Origin: Marinimicrobium locisalis
GTDB lineage: Bacteria > Pseudomonadota > Gammaproteobacteria > Pseudomonadales > Cellvibrionaceae
Direction of reading: 5' to 3'
Length of the DNA: 64,000 bases
Assembly (NCBI RefSeq): GCF_039822625.1
Contig: NZ_JBDLLG010000009.1
Coordinates: 62,001 to 126,000, forward strand
Shown here piece after piece: positions 49,101 through 55,814 of this stretch. The position numbers and the translations under genes were made by a program. Each line of letters opens with the position of its first letter. The stretch's first letter is position 1. The notes beneath the pieces are model-generated. The model was not told where the DNA came from. It ran no database searches and saw nothing but the letters and a program-made list of their open reading frames with translations.

Positions 49101-49711
49101 TCCTCTGCCACGATGTGCCCGCGCCACCGACCGGTATATCCCTTAGCGGTGAAGACGTGGATGCGGTACGCGAAGAGCAGATCGCCGCTTGGGAGGCGTA
49201 CCTTGAAGCCAACGGCGGTCTCGCCACCAGCCGCAAGAAGTACGAGTTCCAAACCTCGGCGCCGCTTTGCCAGACCTGCCACGAAGAGATGATCAACCCC
49301 CTCGGTGGCGGCTTTGAAGACTTCGACGCGGTCGGCATGCCCCAGACCGTGGACTACAACAACCTGATTGTTGAGTTCGACGGTGTGCTCCACGGGGTGA
49401 CCAGCGTCAATGACGGTCGGGAGATTTCTTTCGAGGGCGCCAAGGAGTTCGCTCATGCCATTGCCGGACTCGACGTTACCCGGCAATGCTTCATCGACAA
49501 CATGTTCCGTCTCGCTCTGGGTACCGGCTCCAAGCATTTCGACTATGCCATTCCGAGCATCACGCTTTCGAGCGAGGAGCGTTCCAGCTACAGCTGCGAA
49601 GCCCAGCAACTCGACCAAATCATGACCGAAAGTGACAACAGCACTCGCGCACTCCTCAAAGCCATCGGCGGCATGGACAGCGTGCGCTACCGCAAGAACG
49701 TCAACCGATAG
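46133..49711 (+). CDS. Poly-serine cytochrome-c-like lipoprotein with DUF1587/1592/1588/1585-type domains
   Basis: A 1192-residue surface or periplasmic lipoprotein (lipobox LAAC, Cys31). CxxCH haem sites at 107-111 (CASCH), 350-354 (CTNCH) and 1046-1050 (CQTCH). Two Ser-rich linkers (~171-334 and ~416-499), characteristic of Cellvibrio relatives, tether the haem domains. The C-terminal ~690 residues follow the planctomycete-type order: DUF1587-like (~511-577), DUF1595-like (~610-670), an inserted beta-sandwich resembling a carbohydrate-binding module (~680-800), DUF1592 (~805-930), DUF1588 (~950-1055) and DUF1585 (~1110-1185). It is first in a seven-gene operon with DUF1552, thioredoxin and ApbE genes. 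Electron transfer is likely; the substrate is unknown. Confidence 0.85.
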   Translation: MTSLPEPSSSATRLLSKPLLTLAFVLGLAACGGGDPEFNDQPTEPNSGGGEQSSEGQSSEPGTSAPPTDSSGPGDSGNQSSSEQGEPPVAVPTYDVEAAAHLYQTQCASCHGDSGTGGMGGELRTCSTCDNTTVLTRRIEDTMPLAEPAQCGHECSTLLAHYIQGGFPEPTSGGEQSSDASSASSAHNASSESSSASSVIAPPPQQSSSTATSEPATPPSSSASSVAQPSSSAPSQNSSSAEAASSSQADASSSQATSSTQNRSSAQSQSSSQGNSSSQGASSAQSNSRSQSSSSSSLGNSSSQSSQQSSDTAHSSSSEARSSSSSEASSSSSAPVGNVAAGRTHYIDSCTNCHGESGNGFFFLDAAKEEYWHSSGDNPQPLAQYIADWMPEGGANACTGSCAEDVAAYIRSWTDSSGASSASSASIPGNPSSSAASSTSSAASVSSAGSASSAHSVSSAGGASSMASSASSAAQSSASSQSSTQGNSSSASSSQPSTGLPSDCDVAYGPRTIRVLTQQEYVNSVRDLTGVDVRSDLGRSVYDALPADNKVNGFSNNVMASIESGSLQSYSLVASRIADFLAERDFEGVIDCSGMEAAQCGANLVDDFGFRVFRRPLTDSERIAFQEMFTAEYTGGDVKEGLKLAIRTMLTSPNFLYRSETGISVNDLENGNTEPQYEPAGEVTTFIDDTAPETITIYGQSGHGIQYTGDNLLEVVVRGTQGEQGLWPTMRIGTNEQEIATVLVDHSYDKTYRFRVEALTGQHYTAVANQQVGADREYEGGHDLIVSRFQASGVRLVEPELPAAPLDSDAYVLTPYELASFLAFTFTGSTPDLELLQAARSGELSNRAQIEAQVERLLDTPQAREKFGDFAAQWLRADRVIDQIKDPELYPQFTTEVREAMVQEVRAIFNHVVLDEGEPFTALYDGDFTFVNNALAAFYGLSGVSGDQLQKVTGVGSRAGLVTSGAFLTVNAHERETAPILRSTYARRAFLCHDVPAPPTGISLSGEDVDAVREEQIAAWEAYLEANGGLATSRKKYEFQTSAPLCQTCHEEMINPLGGGFEDFDAVGMPQTVDYNNLIVEFDGVLHGVTSVNDGREISFEGAKEFAHAIAGLDVTRQCFIDNMFRLALGTGSKHFDYAIPSITLSSEERSSYSCEAQQLDQIMTESDNSTRALLKAIGGMDSVRYRKNVNR

Positions 49712-49740
49712 CGAGCCGACAGAACCAGAGAGGAATTATT

Positions 49741-51006
49741 ATGGAACACGATAAGCAATACGCACTGCAAAGCCGCCGGCGCTTTCTGAAGTTTCTCGGC
49801 TCCACCGGCATTTCGCTGTCGGCGTTACAGGCCAGTTCATTGGGCGCCGGGCTTTTGCTCGGACGACAGGCACAGGCGCAAGGGGCCCAGACGCGCCGGG
49901 TTATTTTTGTCTACATTCCCGATGGCACGCCGGGGGGCGCGTCGCACTCGTTCCTCCCCAGTGACGACCTGACCTTGCAGCGCTGCTCCGCTCCACTGGA
50001 GTCGGTTAAAGACCAATGTGTGTTCTTTCGGGACACGGACATCGTGGGCGGCGGTGGCCACGGCCTGAGCCAGCGAGTGCTCGGCGCGTTCGCCCCCGGC
50101 GTAAAGGGCACGTTGGACCTCGCGCTGGAAGGCGTGGTGGGGGCCACCTCTCCCGTGGCCTCCTTGCGCCTGGGCGTTCGCTCCCGCGGCGTGGACCCGA
50201 TTTCAGCCCGGGGTTACTCCGGCGCGACCGACTTTCAGGACAACCCGCGCTCGGCATTCGACCGGTTGTTCGGTGGGACGGTGGATACCAGCCCCATTGG
50301 TGAGCGCCGGGAAAAGAAGTTGCTGGAAATCAACCGCCTGGCGCTGGAGAGCATTCAGAACCGTCTGGGCCAGTATGAACGCGAGCGCCTGGAACAACAC
50401 CAAGAGGGCATCGCCAAGCTCAACACCGATATCGAAAATGCCGCTTCCAATGCGGCCCCGGCCGGCTGTCTGAACCCCACATTCAACCCCGACGGGCTGT
50501 CAGAGGTTATGACCGATGATGCCTTTACCGAGCAGTTCGCTCTGCAAACAGAAAACCTGGTACTGGCTCTGAGTTGCAACATTACCCGCGTGGCGACCTT
50601 GCAAATGGGCACGAACCAAGCGGACTTTAGCGTGAACAACCTTGAGGGCGACTACCACGGGTCCATCCACAGCGGTGACGAAGCCTGGTACGCGCGGTAC
50701 CGTGCCTACTTCTCCGAGCGCGTCAGCCACCTGATTCAGCGCTTAGCCGCCACCGACGCCCCGGAGGGGGGAAAGCTGATCGACAGCACCCTCGTGGTTC
50801 AGGTAACCGACATGGGCAACGGCGACGCCCACAGCGGCTCCGACGCCCCGTTCATGATGGCCGGCGGCGGCTCCGCCGTCAGGCGCGGCCGGGTAGTTGG
50901 CGTTGACAACCATCACCAATTGCTCGATACCGCCGCAGAATATATGGGCGTTTATGGCGTAATTCCCGCCTACAGCGATAGCCCGGCCGACGACATTCTG
51001 AGCTAA
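49741..51006 (+). CDS. Tat-exported DUF1552 protein
   Basis: A 421-residue protein with a perfect twin-arginine motif SRRRFLK (residues 12-18) and hydrophobic stretch, so it is exported folded, often a sign of a cofactor or metal. The rest matches DUF1552 (RVIFVYIPDGTPGG, DQCVFFRDTDIVGGGGHG, FALQTENLVLALSCNITRVA), which accompanies DUF1592 proteins in planctomycetes and proteobacteria. The family HxxSHH motif appears degraded: DYHGSIHSGD keeps two of the histidines only. A good ribosome binding site (GAGGAATTATT) and 29-bp gap tie it to the upstream gene. Activity is unknown. Confidence 0.85.
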   Translation: MEHDKQYALQSRRRFLKFLGSTGISLSALQASSLGAGLLLGRQAQAQGAQTRRVIFVYIPDGTPGGASHSFLPSDDLTLQRCSAPLESVKDQCVFFRDTDIVGGGGHGLSQRVLGAFAPGVKGTLDLALEGVVGATSPVASLRLGVRSRGVDPISARGYSGATDFQDNPRSAFDRLFGGTVDTSPIGERREKKLLEINRLALESIQNRLGQYERERLEQHQEGIAKLNTDIENAASNAAPAGCLNPTFNPDGLSEVMTDDAFTEQFALQTENLVLALSCNITRVATLQMGTNQADFSVNNLEGDYHGSIHSGDEAWYARYRAYFSERVSHLIQRLAATDAPEGGKLIDSTLVVQVTDMGNGDAHSGSDAPFMMAGGGSAVRRGRVVGVDNHHQLLDTAAEYMGVYGVIPAYSDSPADDILS

Positions 51007-51045
51007 TTGCGATACCCACTTAAAGGAAACAAAAAGGACACCACA

Positions 51046-51555
51046 ATGAAACGATTCTCTCAATCACTGACCACCATGGTTTTCGGTCTGTTCCTGGCCG
51101 CCTCCACCCAGGCACTGGAGACGGGCGAGGACGCCCCGCCCTTTTCCCTGCCCGGCATCGAAAACGCCGCCGAGGGCCAAGCTATTGCACTGGAGCAATA
51201 CCAAGGCAAAGTGGTGTACGTGGACTTTTGGGCTTCCTGGTGCGGCCCATGTCGGCGCTCCTTTCCCAAACTGGAGGCCCTGCATCAGAAATATGGCGAG
51301 CAGGGCTTTGAAGTCATTGCCATCAACCTCGATGAACAAGAAGCCGATGCCCACAAGTTTCTCGATGAGCACCCCGTATCTTTCCCGATTGCCTGGGACC
51401 CCGAAGGTAAGGTCGCCGGAGAGTATCAACTCAAGGGCATGCCCAGCGCGTTCCTGCTCGACCGCGACGGCACCGTCCATCACGTAGTGGTTGGCTTTAA
51501 CGAGAAAGACGCGGCGGCCATTGAAGCGGCCATTAACCAATTGACGAAGGAGTAG
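51046..51555 (+). CDS. TlpA-like periplasmic thioredoxin
   Basis: A 169-residue exported thioredoxin-fold protein: signal peptide (residues 1-24), redox motif WASWCGPC with Cys66 and Cys69, and the cis-Pro region GMPSAFLLDR. AhpC/TlpA-type proteins reduce disulfides, for example in apocytochrome c. DsbD at the end of the operon could supply its electrons. The ATG at 51046 has AAGGA 8 nt upstream. It precedes the DUF4266-DUF3570-ApbE genes, a recurring neighbourhood. Confidence 0.9.
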   Translation: MKRFSQSLTTMVFGLFLAASTQALETGEDAPPFSLPGIENAAEGQAIALEQYQGKVVYVDFWASWCGPCRRSFPKLEALHQKYGEQGFEVIAINLDEQEADAHKFLDEHPVSFPIAWDPEGKVAGEYQLKGMPSAFLLDRDGTVHHVVVGFNEKDAAAIEAAINQLTKE

Positions 51556-51560
51556 TCACC

Positions 51561-51776
51561 GTGAAGCTGTTACTACGCAGTGGGGTGTTGTTATTGGCCG
51601 TTCAACTGTTGGCCTGCACCCAAGTGCAACCCTGGGAGCGGGGCCACTTGGCCCGCCCGGAAATGGGGCTGACGACCGACCCCATGGCCAGTACCTTGCG
51701 CAATCATATTCATCACAGTAAAGAAGCGTCGTCTTCGGTGGCCTCTGGCTCCGGCGGCGGCTGCGGCTGTAATTGA
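51561..51776 (+). CDS. DUF4266 mini-lipoprotein with CGC tail
   Basis: A 71-residue protein: lipoprotein signal with lipobox LLAC (Cys19), the conserved core VQPWERGHLARPEM, a short Ser-rich spacer and a Gly-rich end SGGGCGCN. After processing ~53 residues remain, anchored by lipid at one end with a Cys-x-Cys tail at the other. GTG start, AGGAG 8 nt upstream. The family is of unknown function and nearly always lies beside DUF3570. The two tail cysteines could bind metal or be substrates of the thioredoxin encoded upstream; that is inference. Confidence 0.85.
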   Translation: MKLLLRSGVLLLAVQLLACTQVQPWERGHLARPEMGLTTDPMASTLRNHIHHSKEASSSVASGSGGGCGCN

Positions 51777-51784
51777 GGTGCCCG

Positions 51785-52945
51785 ATGAACGATAAACGAT
51801 CTTCAACGCTGTTGGCACTGACGGCTGCGGCACTGGCCCTTCCCATGGCGAGCGAACCGGCCAAGGCCGACCCGCCCGACCAGAAATTCACCCTGGGTTT
51901 TAAGCAGTCGAATTACAAGGAAGCGCCCATCGCGGCGGACCAGCTGGGGCTGGGTAGCCCGGAGCGCTATACCATTGACGTCAGCCACCTGAAGTTCAAA
52001 GCTCCGGTCTCCACCGACACCGAGCTCACCACCTCGGTCATACGGGAAACCATGAGCGGGGCCTCCCCGTGGTACGTGGCCCCCGGAGCCGACGGCGAGG
52101 CGCTGCAAGTTATGAGTGGGGCCACCATTTCCGAAGAACGCACGGAACTGGGCGTGGACTTTCGAAGCTACAACAGCAACTCGGAAGTGACCCTCTCCGG
52201 CGGTTATTCATCGGAAAACGACTATGAATCGGTAAGCTTTGGTTTTTCCGGCGCTTGGCGGCTCAACCAAAACCTGACGACTCTCAGTTATGGCGCCAAT
52301 ACCTCGTTCGACTATATTGACCCGAGCGATGCCAAATCCTTTGACCGTCCCGAGCACGAAACGAAAAAACGCGCGGCCGCCATGGTGGGCCTTACCCAGG
52401 TGGCCACCAAAACCACGTTGCTCAGTGCGACGGTGGGCTTTGCGATGCTCGATGGTTACCTTTCCGATCCCTACAAACGAGCGTTTGTGGCCGGCAGCAC
52501 GGTGCGCGACTCCCGGCCCGGTCAGCAGGAACAGATTAACCTGAACCTGTCCCTGCGCCAGTTCTTTGAAGGCCCGGGGGGCGCACTGCATGCCGACTAT
52601 CGATACTACACCAACAATTGGGAAATCGATTCCCACACGCTGGAACTGAGTTGGTACCAAAACCTGGGGAATGACTGGCAGCTGACCCCGACGCTGCGCT
52701 ATTACGACCAGAGTGCCGCCGCTTTTTACCGTCCTTTCTACGAGACCACACGAACCGACGGATTTTACTCCAGCGACTATCGACTTTCGGATTTTTCCGC
52801 CGTCAGTGGGCAGCTGAAACTGTCAAAAACCTTTTCCGCGTTTCGTGTCGACCTGTCCTATGAGAATTACAAGGCCTCTGGGGATCACCCCGGTTTACTC
52901 GAATACGACCTGATCTCCCTCGGACTGGGTTATGCCTTCGAATAA
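51785..52945 (+). CDS. DUF3570 protein, predicted outer-membrane barrel with ApbE-type acceptor motifs
   Basis: A 386-residue exported protein (signal to ~residue 29). The C-terminal two thirds consist of alternating beta-strands (LTTLSYGANTSFDY, QINLNLSLRQFF, LHADYRYYTNNWEI) and the chain ends in Phe-Glu after a tyrosine-rich strand, suggesting a beta-barrel. Near the N-terminus two sequences, MSGASPW (SGAS at 91-94) and MSGATISEE (SGAT at 111-114), match the [ST]-G-A-[ST] acceptor motif of ApbE-flavinylated proteins such as NqrC. Because ApbE is the next gene (14-bp overlap), one of them may carry FMN on Thr or Ser. The ATG at 51785 has GAGG 6 nt upstream. Confidence 0.82.
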   Translation: MNDKRSSTLLALTAAALALPMASEPAKADPPDQKFTLGFKQSNYKEAPIAADQLGLGSPERYTIDVSHLKFKAPVSTDTELTTSVIRETMSGASPWYVAPGADGEALQVMSGATISEERTELGVDFRSYNSNSEVTLSGGYSSENDYESVSFGFSGAWRLNQNLTTLSYGANTSFDYIDPSDAKSFDRPEHETKKRAAAMVGLTQVATKTTLLSATVGFAMLDGYLSDPYKRAFVAGSTVRDSRPGQQEQINLNLSLRQFFEGPGGALHADYRYYTNNWEIDSHTLELSWYQNLGNDWQLTPTLRYYDQSAAAFYRPFYETTRTDGFYSSDYRLSDFSAVSGQLKLSKTFSAFRVDLSYENYKASGDHPGLLEYDLISLGLGYAFE

Positions 52946-53915
52946 CGCCAAGCCCCCACTCCACCGCGCCGCCTTTAACGCCATGGGCAGCCGCTGCGAG
53001 GTTCAGCTGTACGGCCCGGAAGCCACCGCCAAGGCGGTGGCCGCCCGGGCGGTTGAGCGCGTACGGGCACTGGAAGCCAAATACAGCCGCTACCGCTCCG
53101 ACAGTGTCACCTCCCGCATCAACGCCGCGGCGGGCACGGGCAAGGCGGTCGAGGTGGACGCGGAAACCGCAGCATTGCTGGACTATGCGGCCACCCTGTT
53201 TGAGCAAAGCGACGGCTTGTTTGATATCACCTCCGGGGTGCTGCGCAAAGCCTGGGATTTTAAAGCCGAACAACTGCCAAGCGAGGAGCAGATTGCCGCG
53301 CTGGTGCCTTTGATCGGATGGGCCAAGGTCGAGTGGAAATCCCCCTTTGTTCGTTTACCTCAGGCGGGAATGGAGCTGGACTTTGGCGGCTACGTGAAAG
53401 AGTACACTGCTGACTGCGTAGCGGATTTATGCCGCGCGGCCGGCATTGAAAATGGGATGGTTAATCTCGGTGGAGACATTCACGTGATTGGCCCCCACCC
53501 CGACGGCACCCCATGGCAAGTGGGCATTCAGCACCCCCGCGAGCCGGACGCGGCCATCGCTCGTATTCCTCTGGCCCGGGGAGCGATTGCCACCAGTGGC
53601 GATTACGAGCGGTACATGGTGGTCAACGGTACCCGCTATTGCCACCTACTGCATCCGAGCACCGGGCGCAGCCTTCACCCCGCGTTTGCTTCGGTCAGCG
53701 TGGTGGCGGCCCGCTGCCTGATCGCCGGCTCCTTTACCACCATTGCCTTGCTGAAGAGTCCAGAGGACCCGGACTGGTTGTCCGAGCAAGGGCTACCCTA
53801 TTTAACCACCGACCAAGAGCTGCGCCTTGGCGGCTCGCTCGAGACCGGTGTTTCTGAAGCGGAACACGCCAACTCATACTCACCACCTCAGCACAGTAAC
53901 GGATCACCGATATGA
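52932..53915 (+). CDS. apbE: FAD:protein FMN transferase
   Basis: A 327-residue ApbE-family enzyme that links FMN from FAD to Thr or Ser of target proteins. Signatures: FDITSGVLRKAWDF, DFGGYVKEYTAD, NLGGDIHVIG and the Mg/FAD-binding ATSGDYERY ... HLLHPSTG. Most ApbE proteins are periplasmic lipoproteins, yet here the first residues (MPSNNAKPPLHRAAFNAMGS) show no signal peptide and an in-frame stop 19 bp upstream rules out a longer start. It overlaps DUF3570 by 14 bp and DsbD by 4 bp. Confidence 0.92.
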   Translation: MPSNNAKPPLHRAAFNAMGSRCEVQLYGPEATAKAVAARAVERVRALEAKYSRYRSDSVTSRINAAAGTGKAVEVDAETAALLDYAATLFEQSDGLFDITSGVLRKAWDFKAEQLPSEEQIAALVPLIGWAKVEWKSPFVRLPQAGMELDFGGYVKEYTADCVADLCRAAGIENGMVNLGGDIHVIGPHPDGTPWQVGIQHPREPDAAIARIPLARGAIATSGDYERYMVVNGTRYCHLLHPSTGRSLHPAFASVSVVAARCLIAGSFTTIALLKSPEDPDWLSEQGLPYLTTDQELRLGGSLETGVSEAEHANSYSPPQHSNGSPI

Positions 53916-55645
53916 AGTTTTTCACCCCTGTTCCACTGTTTTTTCGCCTACTCCTTCTAGGGGCTCTGTGTGTTTTCAACGTCGGTGCCCTGGCGCAAGG
54001 CGGTGACGACTTTCTGGAAGTCACCGAGGCGTTTCAACTCGATGCGCAAGTCAGCGACGACCAGCTGATTCTTCGCTGGACTATTGCACCCGAGTACTAC
54101 CTCTATCAGGAACGTTTTCAAGTAAAGGCCAATGGTGAGGCTCTCGCGCTCCAGTTCAGCGAAGGCAAAACCAAATACGATGACTACTTTGAAAAAGACA
54201 TGGTGGTGCACTACGGCAACGCCACCTTGATCGCCGCCCTGCCGGCCGAAGATAAACCCTTCAACCTGGCGGTCACCTCTCAAGGCTGTGCCGATGCCGG
54301 GCTCTGTTACCCGCCCCATACCGAACACTTTACGGTGGACCCCGCGAGCGGTCAGATCGCCGCCAGCCAGTCCCCCGGCCAATCCACCAAGCAAGGCGAC
54401 GGAGCCGAGAAGAGCGCCTCGCCCGAAGCCCCGACTTCGGGGCTTTGGCTGCTACAGGCCGTTGGCTTCGCGCTTCTCGGCGGTATGATTCTGAACCTTA
54501 TGCCCTGCGTCTTTCCCGTGCTGTCCATCAAGGTCATGAGTCTCGCCCAGGCAGACCGTTCACACATGGCCCGCCACGGCTGGGCCTACACCGCGGGCAT
54601 TATGGTCTGCTTCCTGGCCTTTTCCGGTATTTTAATGCTCGCCCGGGCCGGCGGCGAAGCCATTGGCTGGGGCTTTCAGTTGCAGTCGCCCCTACTGGTG
54701 GCGGCGTTGGCCTACCTGTTTTTCATTATGGGCTTGAGCCTGTCCGGCATGATTAATATCGGCACCGGCATGATGGGCGCCGGGCAATCACTTACCCAGC
54801 GTTCCGGGCTCTCGGGCTCCTTCTTTACGGGTGTGTTGGCCGCGGTGGTGGCCAGCCCCTGCACGGCGCCGTTTATGGGCGCGGCCCTCGGGTTTGCCCT
54901 GACCCAGCCCGGCTTGGTGGGGCTGACGGTCTTCGCCGCCCTAGGGCTGGGTATGGCGCTGCCGCTGCTGCTCTTGTGCCACCTACCGGCTCTCGCCCGG
55001 CGGCTGCCCCGCCCGGGCGCTTGGATGGAAACCCTCAAAGAACTATTGGCCTTCCCCCTGTACATTACCGCTCTCTGGCTGGTGTGGGTGCTCGGGCGCC
55101 AAGCCGGCCTGAACGCCGCCATGGTCGTCAGCCTGGGGGGCGTGGCCATTGCCTTTGCCCTGTGGCTGATGAATCGGCCCGCCGGGGGCTGGGCGCGTCA
55201 CCTGCGCCGGGCCGGCATCGCCGCCGCCTGGGCGACCGCCGTGGTGATGCCCTGGCAAATGCTCTCCACCGCCGCCGAGCACGATCGCTGGCAACCCTAC
55301 AGTGCCGAAAAGCTGGCGGAGTTGCGCGCCAGCGGCACGCCGGTTTTCGTCAACTTAACCGCCGACTGGTGTATTACCTGCATGGCCAATGAAAAAGTGG
55401 CGCTGGGAACCGATCGGGTCAACGACACATTCGAAGAGCTCGGTGTGGTCACCCTCAAGGGGGACTGGACCAACCGGGACCCGGAAATCACCGCCCTGCT
55501 CGAAGCCTATGGCCGCAGCGGCGTGCCGCTGTACCTGTGGTTCCCCGCCGGTCACAGCGGCGAGGGCCGGATGCTGCCCCAGCTGCTGACGGCGGACATC
55601 GTCGACAACGCACTGAGATCCAACGAGGCTCTGGCCAACCGCTGA
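53912..55645 (+). CDS. dsbD: Thiol:disulfide interchange protein DsbD
   Basis: A 577-residue protein that carries electrons from cytoplasmic thioredoxin to periplasmic partners. N-terminal periplasmic domain with Cys126/Cys132 (CADAGLC), eight-helix membrane core with Cys199 (LMPCVFP) and Cys317 (SPCTAP), C-terminal thioredoxin domain with Cys487/Cys490 (WCITC). All six redox cysteines are present. It starts on the ATGA overlapping the apbE stop, so it belongs to the operon and may feed the TlpA-like protein and the DUF4266 cysteines. A terminator follows. Confidence 0.95.
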   Translation: MKFFTPVPLFFRLLLLGALCVFNVGALAQGGDDFLEVTEAFQLDAQVSDDQLILRWTIAPEYYLYQERFQVKANGEALALQFSEGKTKYDDYFEKDMVVHYGNATLIAALPAEDKPFNLAVTSQGCADAGLCYPPHTEHFTVDPASGQIAASQSPGQSTKQGDGAEKSASPEAPTSGLWLLQAVGFALLGGMILNLMPCVFPVLSIKVMSLAQADRSHMARHGWAYTAGIMVCFLAFSGILMLARAGGEAIGWGFQLQSPLLVAALAYLFFIMGLSLSGMINIGTGMMGAGQSLTQRSGLSGSFFTGVLAAVVASPCTAPFMGAALGFALTQPGLVGLTVFAALGLGMALPLLLLCHLPALARRLPRPGAWMETLKELLAFPLYITALWLVWVLGRQAGLNAAMVVSLGGVAIAFALWLMNRPAGGWARHLRRAGIAAAWATAVVMPWQMLSTAAEHDRWQPYSAEKLAELRASGTPVFVNLTADWCITCMANEKVALGTDRVNDTFEELGVVTLKGDWTNRDPEITALLEAYGRSGVPLYLWFPAGHSGEGRMLPQLLTADIVDNALRSNEALANR

Positions 55646-55675
55646 GCCCCAATTCCTGACGCAGTCCCCCGCTTT

Positions 55676-55717
55676 ATCCCGCCCTGGTGAGTGTGCCCCT
55701 GGGGCGGGATTTTTTTC
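55676..55717 (+). terminator. Rho-independent terminator of the 46-55.6 kb operon
   Basis: Perfect 9-bp stem ATCCCGCCC / GGGCGGGAT with a 17-nt loop, followed by six more T residues, 30 bp after dsbD. Confidence 0.9.
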
Positions 55718-55742
55718 TCTGCGCTTTTGGCGGCCGCCGCCC

Positions 55743-55772
55743 TTCGCTTTATGGGCTCCAAGGCTCTATAAT
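55743..55772 (+). promoter_or_regulatory. Sigma-70 promoter of leuS
   Basis: Perfect -10 TATAAT (55767-55772) with a weak -35 TTCGCT 18 bp upstream. The transcript would start ~35 nt before the leuS ATG. Confidence 0.6.
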
Positions 55773-55814
55773 TGCGCCTTTTACTTCGCAGACAGAAACA
55801 GGCCCCAACCCCCA

